DNA from: Xanthobacteraceae bacterium
Lineage (GTDB): Bacteria > Pseudomonadota > Alphaproteobacteria > Rhizobiales > Xanthobacteraceae
Reading direction: 5' to 3'
NCBI GenBank assembly: GCA_031291445.1
Contig: JARLJA010000156.1
Span: forward strand, 1-51,561
DNA: 51,561 bases
Part shown: positions 48,078 through 51,561 of the stretch, piece after piece
How positions within the stretch are numbered: the stretch's first letter is position 1
Layout of the letters: each line of letters opens with the position of its first letter
Made by a program: the position numbers and the translations under genes
The notes under the pieces: model-generated
Databases searched by the model: none
The model's input: only the letters and a program-made list of their open reading frames with translations
Told to the model about the DNA's origin: nothing

Positions 48078-49559
48078 TCACTGCAATCGGTCTCCGATCA
48101 GGAACTGAAGCGCGCGGTCGAGGCGAATATGGGGCAGCGACGGCGCTTCGCCATCCTCCAGGGCGACCGGCGGCGGGCGGAAGCGCAGGAAGCGGTAATC
48201 CGCGTGCTCGGCGGCGCCATGGCTCAGGCCCTGGAACGCCTGCGCGGCGGCGTCACCGGTCGTGAACAGCGCCTCGGACGCCTGCGGCAGGTCGCCCGGA
48301 AAGGTCGCCACCTCGCTGCGGCCGTCAAATCTCTCGCCGCCGGCGATTTCACCCTCCATCGGGGTGCCGACGATCGACGGCAGTTGCTCGCGGCCACGCT
48401 GCACGTTGGCCTGGCGGGTGGCGCGAATGGCGGCGAGCGCCACTACGTCGATGGTGGCGCCGGCGAATTCCGCCCGCGTCGCGGCGCGCTCGACCATCAG
48501 CCGCAGGATCGCCTCCAGGCGGTCGTGGCTCGAGTGGTGCAGGTGGTCGGCTTTGGTCGCGGCGAACAGGATCCGGTCGATTCGCGGGCGCAGCAGGGCG
48601 CTCAGCAGCGTGCCGCGGCCGGTGCGAAAGCAATCGAGAATGCCGATCAGCGCCGCCTGCAGGTCGCGCAGCGCCTCGGGACCGGCATTGAAGGCGGCGA
48701 GCGCGTCGACCAGCACGATCTGGCGGTCGATCCGGGCGAAATGGTCGCGGAAGAACGGCCGCACCACCGCGCTCTTGTAGGCCTCATAGCGCCGCCGCAT
48801 CATCGCCCACAGCGAGCCGTCGGGGACCATGGCGTGGCCCGGCAAGTCGAGCGGCGCGAAGGTCAGGGCCGGCGAGCCGGCGAGGCTGCCCGGCATCAGG
48901 AAGCGCCCCGGCGGCAGCAGGCTCATGGCGAAGCGTTCGTCGCGGCAGGCCCGCAGGTAGTCGGTGAACAGCCGGGCCGCCGTCAGTGTCGCCTGCTCGT
49001 CCGCGGCGGCCTCGGGCCGCAACGTCGCCAGGTGGGCATGCCAAGGCGCCGCCAGCGCGGCCCGGGGCTGCTGCCGCGACAGGCGGAGGCTCTCGGCCGA
49101 CCAGGTCTCGTAGCTCTTCCACAACAGCGGCAGGTCGAGCAGCCACTCGCCGGGATAGTCGACGATGTCGAGGGTCAGGGTGCGGTCGGCGCCGTTCAAG
49201 CGCTGGTACTCGATGATGAGCCGCAGCTCGCTGACGTCGACCGTCGATTGCGGCCACCGGCGCTCGGCCACCAGGGTGCGGACGTGGTCCTCGTAGGCGA
49301 AGCGCGGCACCGCATCGTCGGGCTGCGGCGCAAGCGACGCGCGGCCGATCCGGCCGGTCGCCAGGGCGTCGAACACCGGGAAGCGGCCGCCGCGGAGCAG
49401 GCCGTGGATCAGGGCGGTGATGAACACGGTCTTGCCGGCGCGCGACAGTCCTGTGACACCCAGGCGCAAGGTGGGGTTGAACAGGTTTTCGGAATAGTCG
49501 GCGATCGCCTGCAGCGACAGGCGGGCTTCCTCGACGACGTCGGTCCAGCTCGGGCTCAT
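48078..49559 (-). CDS. YcjX-family P-loop NTPase (DUF463)
   Basis: 493 residues from an ATG at 49559. A predicted ATP/GTPase with Walker A GLSRAGKT (37-44), followed by TALIHGLLRG, and an acidic LTLDIVDYPGEWLLDLPLLW that fits a switch/Walker B region (DYPGEW). Later motifs RIDRILFAATKADHLHHSSH include a TKAD-like base-recognition motif. It is paired with the YcjF-type gene in an operon of tight spacing. The role is unknown. Confidence 0.9.
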   Translation of the reverse strand: MSPSWTDVVEEARLSLQAIADYSENLFNPTLRLGVTGLSRAGKTVFITALIHGLLRGGRFPVFDALATGRIGRASLAPQPDDAVPRFAYEDHVRTLVAERRWPQSTVDVSELRLIIEYQRLNGADRTLTLDIVDYPGEWLLDLPLLWKSYETWSAESLRLSRQQPRAALAAPWHAHLATLRPEAAADEQATLTAARLFTDYLRACRDERFAMSLLPPGRFLMPGSLAGSPALTFAPLDLPGHAMVPDGSLWAMMRRRYEAYKSAVVRPFFRDHFARIDRQIVLVDALAAFNAGPEALRDLQAALIGILDCFRTGRGTLLSALLRPRIDRILFAATKADHLHHSSHDRLEAILRLMVERAATRAEFAGATIDVVALAAIRATRQANVQRGREQLPSIVGTPMEGEIAGGERFDGRSEVATFPGDLPQASEALFTTGDAAAQAFQGLSHGAAEHADYRFLRFRPPPVALEDGEAPSLPHIRLDRALQFLIGDRLQ

Positions 49560-49747
49560 GGAACCGATCAAACGTCGGGCGGGCGCGAAAAGCAATGATT
49601 CGCACCCCGAGCGGATCGCTTCCGCCCGACATCAGGCCTTCAAATTACCTCAACGTTTGGAGGTTAGTCTCGAGATCGCGCGATGCGGCGGGCCTCCGAT
49701 GCGGGGGACACACTTTTGCCGCTTCGCTTGCCGATCAAGTGGAAGCG

Positions 49748-50446
49748 ATGGCGATCTTCAGTTTGAAACATCACAAGCCCGAACCGCCGCACGGCGCGCC
49801 CAGGGGCGTGAGCTGGAACTATGACCGTGCCGAATTGTGGGCCGATGGCGTCGTTCACATCGTGGGCGTCAGCTGCGGGCTGGTTGCGGCGGTGGTCCTG
49901 ATCGTGCTGGCGAGCCTCTATCTGACCGCCGGGCAGGTCGCGGCGATCGCGGTCTATTCGTGCGGCCTGCTCGCCATGCTGGGAATTTCAGCGACCTACA
50001 ACCTGCTGCCGGTGTCGCGCGTCAAGTGGTGGCTGCGCCGGCTCGATCACTCGGCGATCTATCTGCTGATCGCCGCGACCTACACGCCCTTCATCGTCCA
50101 GATGAAGGCGAGCCTGTTCACGATCGGGCTTCTGACCGGGGTCTGGGTGGTCGCGATCGCCGGAATCGCGATCAAGATCCTGCTGCCGGGCCGCCTCGAC
50201 CGGCTGTCGATCGTGCTCTATCTGGCCATGGGGTGGAGCGGCGTCATGATCTACGACACCATGGTGTCGTCGCTGTCGGCGCCGACCTTGACGCTGATCG
50301 CTGCCGGCGGCCTGATGTATTCGTGCGGCGTCGTGTTTCACGTCTGGCAACGGCTGCGTTTCCAGAACGCGATCTGGCACAGCTTTGTGCTGATGGGCGC
50401 GGCGTGCCATTATTCGGCGGTGCTGGATCTGGTGTTGCTGGCCTGA
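49748..50446 (+). CDS. Hemolysin III/YqfA-family membrane protein
   Basis: 232 residues from an ATG at 49748. Seven hydrophobic segments follow a short cytoplasmic start. Motifs of the PAQR/hemolysin-III superfamily include ADGVVHIVGVSCGLV, GISATYNLLP with Ser/Asn, LRRLDHSAIYLLIAATYTPF, and GVVFHVWQRLRFQNAIWHSF with the conserved His residues expected to bind zinc. Cytolysis is not implied by the name. Monocistronic or leading the SDR 81 bp downstream. Confidence 0.9.
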   Translation: MAIFSLKHHKPEPPHGAPRGVSWNYDRAELWADGVVHIVGVSCGLVAAVVLIVLASLYLTAGQVAAIAVYSCGLLAMLGISATYNLLPVSRVKWWLRRLDHSAIYLLIAATYTPFIVQMKASLFTIGLLTGVWVVAIAGIAIKILLPGRLDRLSIVLYLAMGWSGVMIYDTMVSSLSAPTLTLIAAGGLMYSCGVVFHVWQRLRFQNAIWHSFVLMGAACHYSAVLDLVLLA

Positions 50447-50478
50447 AACCGTCGGGCCGGCGCCGGGCAGCTGGCGCG

Positions 50479-50498
50479 CCGGCTGGCATTTCAGCCGG
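50479..50498 (+). terminator. Hairpin between hemolysin-III-family and SDR genes
   Basis: CCGGCTG (50479-50485) and CAGCCGG (50492-50498) make a 7-bp perfect stem with a 6-base loop, followed by TATTTC. It may weaken read-through into the SDR gene. Confidence 0.4.
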
Positions 50499-50527
50499 TA
50501 TTTCATCGGACATCCGGGGTTTTCTCA

Positions 50528-51322
50528 ATGCAGGTTCAGGGCAAGGTCGTCGTCGTCACTGGCGGCGCCAACGGAATAGGCAAGGCGCTCGCGGAAGCGT
50601 TTCACTGCGAGGGCGCGGCCAAGGTCGTGGTGGCTGATCTCGACATGGCCACCGCGGAGCAGGTCGCGGCCTCCATCGGCGGTGCCGCGTTCCGGACCGA
50701 CGTCGGCAACGAGGCCGATATCCGGCATCTGATCGAGGACACCGAAACCCGGTTCGGCCCGATCGACCTGTTCTGTTCCAATGCCGGCATCGGCGGCGGC
50801 TTCGATCCGCTCTCGGTCAACGCCGGCGGGACCTCGGACGAGCCGTGGATGAAGAGCTGGGCCATCAACGTGATGGCCCATGTCTACGCGGCGCGCCACC
50901 TGGTGCCGCGGATGAAGGTGCGTGGCGGCGGCTATTTCCTCAACACGGTGTCGGCGGCGGGGCTGTTGTCCCAGGTCGGCAGCGCAGCCTATTCCACCAC
51001 CAAGCACGCCGCGGTCGGCTTCGCCGAGAACCTCGCGATCTCGCACCGTGCCCACGGCATCAAGGTCTCGATCCTGTGTCCGCAGGGCGTCGACACCAAC
51101 ATGCTGCGTGGGCTGCCGCAGGGGCCGCAATCGGCCGACGGCAACCTGGCGCCGGAGCAGGTCGCGCTCTCGGCGCTCGATGGCCTCGCGCACGAGCAGT
51201 TCCTGATCCTGCCGCATCCCCAGGTCGCGGGCTACATGCGCGCCAAGCTCGACAATTACGACCGCTGGATCGGTGGCATGGCCAAGATCCAGGCCAAGCT
51301 GCGGGAGGCGGCGGGACAGTAG
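50528..51322 (+). CDS. Short-chain dehydrogenase/reductase
   Basis: 264 residues from an ATG at 50528. Classical SDR with GGANGIGKALAEAF (TGGANGIG cofactor motif), D60-type motif FRTDVGNEAD, CSNAGIGG, catalytic Ser in NTVSAAG and Y-x3-K in YSTTKHAAVGF. The C-terminal part QVAGYMRAKLDNYDRWIGGM resembles SDRs annotated near acyl-CoA genes; no partner is visible here. An IS end lies about 125 bp downstream. Confidence 0.92.
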   Translation: MQVQGKVVVVTGGANGIGKALAEAFHCEGAAKVVVADLDMATAEQVAASIGGAAFRTDVGNEADIRHLIEDTETRFGPIDLFCSNAGIGGGFDPLSVNAGGTSDEPWMKSWAINVMAHVYAARHLVPRMKVRGGGYFLNTVSAAGLLSQVGSAAYSTTKHAAVGFAENLAISHRAHGIKVSILCPQGVDTNMLRGLPQGPQSADGNLAPEQVALSALDGLAHEQFLILPHPQVAGYMRAKLDNYDRWIGGMAKIQAKLREAAGQ

Positions 51323-51333
51323 CTGAGTTTGCC

Positions 51334-51385
51334 ATTCCGGGGTGCACGCAAAGCGCGCGAACCCGGAATCCCGAAGTTGGGATTC
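51334..51385. repeat. Palindromic intergenic repeat with two alternative hairpins
   Basis: ATTCCGGG (51334-51341) pairs with CCCGGAAT (51362-51369). Overlapping it, GAATCCC (51366-51372) pairs with GGGATTC (51379-51385) around GAAGTT. The two stems share bases and exclude each other. Related sequence continues to about 51425 (GCGAGATTCCGG). The type resembles dispersed Bradyrhizobium palindromic elements, by memory. Confidence 0.6.
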
Positions 51386-51447
51386 TCAGCGGCGCAAACT
51401 GCGAGATTCCGGATCGGCCCACCAGTCGGCCGTGAAGAACCTGGATT

Positions 51448-51561
51448 TCAGGTTGGACTGAGGCGGAGTGCGAGGCTGGGGCGAGCGAAGATTTCGAACA
51501 GCAGAAGGCTGAGCCATTTGATGAGGCGGCGGAAGTTGTAGCCGGCGGCAGCCAGGACGGC
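51448..51561 (-). mobile_element. IS5-type transposase, C-terminal end (continues beyond window)
   Basis: The minus strand from the window edge encodes 37 residues and a TGA stop at 51448: AVLAAAGYNFRRLIKWLSLL and then a hydrophobic tail. The A-x-AAGYNF-x3-L-x-WL pattern is the familiar C-terminus of IS5/IS1182-like DDE transposases. Only the 3' end is present, so intactness cannot be judged. Inverted terminal repeats are not identified between the stop and the palindromic element. Confidence 0.75.

Noticed and set aside
46658-48265. 535-codon plus-strand frame spanning the oxygenase 3' end and the YcjF-type gene
   Set aside because: It runs out of frame through a clear oxygenase and antisense to YcjF; Arg/Gln-rich shadow.

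Overview
The window looks like a chromosomal segment of a GC-rich alphaproteobacterium of the Bradyrhizobium/Rhodopseudomonas group (Nitrobacteraceae). That placement is inferred from the high GC, a BA14K-type small secreted protein, TIGR01620/YcjF and YcjX neighbours, a large DUF3739-type two-partner-secretion exoprotein, and an ATTCCGGG/CCCGGAAT palindromic intergenic element of the kind I associate with that group. I recognise about 40 genes and no rRNA, tRNA or CRISPR array.

Layout. 1-14.6 kb: a secretion locus. It has the 3' part of a parvulin-type peptidyl-prolyl isomerase, a giant 4242-residue filamentous-haemagglutinin-like exoprotein (TpsA) and a periplasmic lytic transglycosylase. 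The TpsB pore is not in the window. 14.6-18.2 kb: envelope polysaccharide genes (glycosyltransferase; Wzz-type chain-length protein) and an orphan prepilin peptidase translationally coupled to Wzz. 18.2-20 kb: small lineage-type proteins. 20-24.6 kb: Tat-type cupin, cytochrome P450, a TPR/ATP-grasp fusion and an intradiol dioxygenase. 24.6-29.7 kb: XRE regulator, small basic protein, isochorismatase-like hydrolase overlapping a two-domain GNAT, a divergent LysR regulator and a double-VOC protein. 29.7-38 kb: Tex; a homoprotocatechuate-type extradiol dioxygenase divergent from a MarR regulator with a palindrome between them; an EamA exporter; and two LysR genes around an NAD(P)-binding epimerase-like protein.

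38.2-41.6 kb: a sensory operon with a free-standing protoglobin, a PAS-containing chemoreceptor and a small PAS protein. 41.6-45.5 kb: a catabolic block with a Tat-exported dienelactone-hydrolase-like protein divergent from a malate/lactate-type dehydrogenase, an HpcH/HpaI aldolase and an SDR. 45.5-47 kb: AlkB followed by a second 2-oxoglutarate/Fe(II) oxygenase. 47-51.3 kb: YcjX/YcjF pair, hemolysin-III-family membrane protein and another SDR. The right edge holds a palindromic repeat and the 3' end of an IS5-type transposase.

Most of the window is ordinary accessory metabolism and regulation. The places I would look at first are the split globin/PAS chemoreceptor operon, the TPR-ATP-grasp protein, the GNAT/isochorismatase pair, the threefold repeat inside the exoprotein, and the AlkB-linked oxygenase. 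I did not find a system I can call new with confidence.
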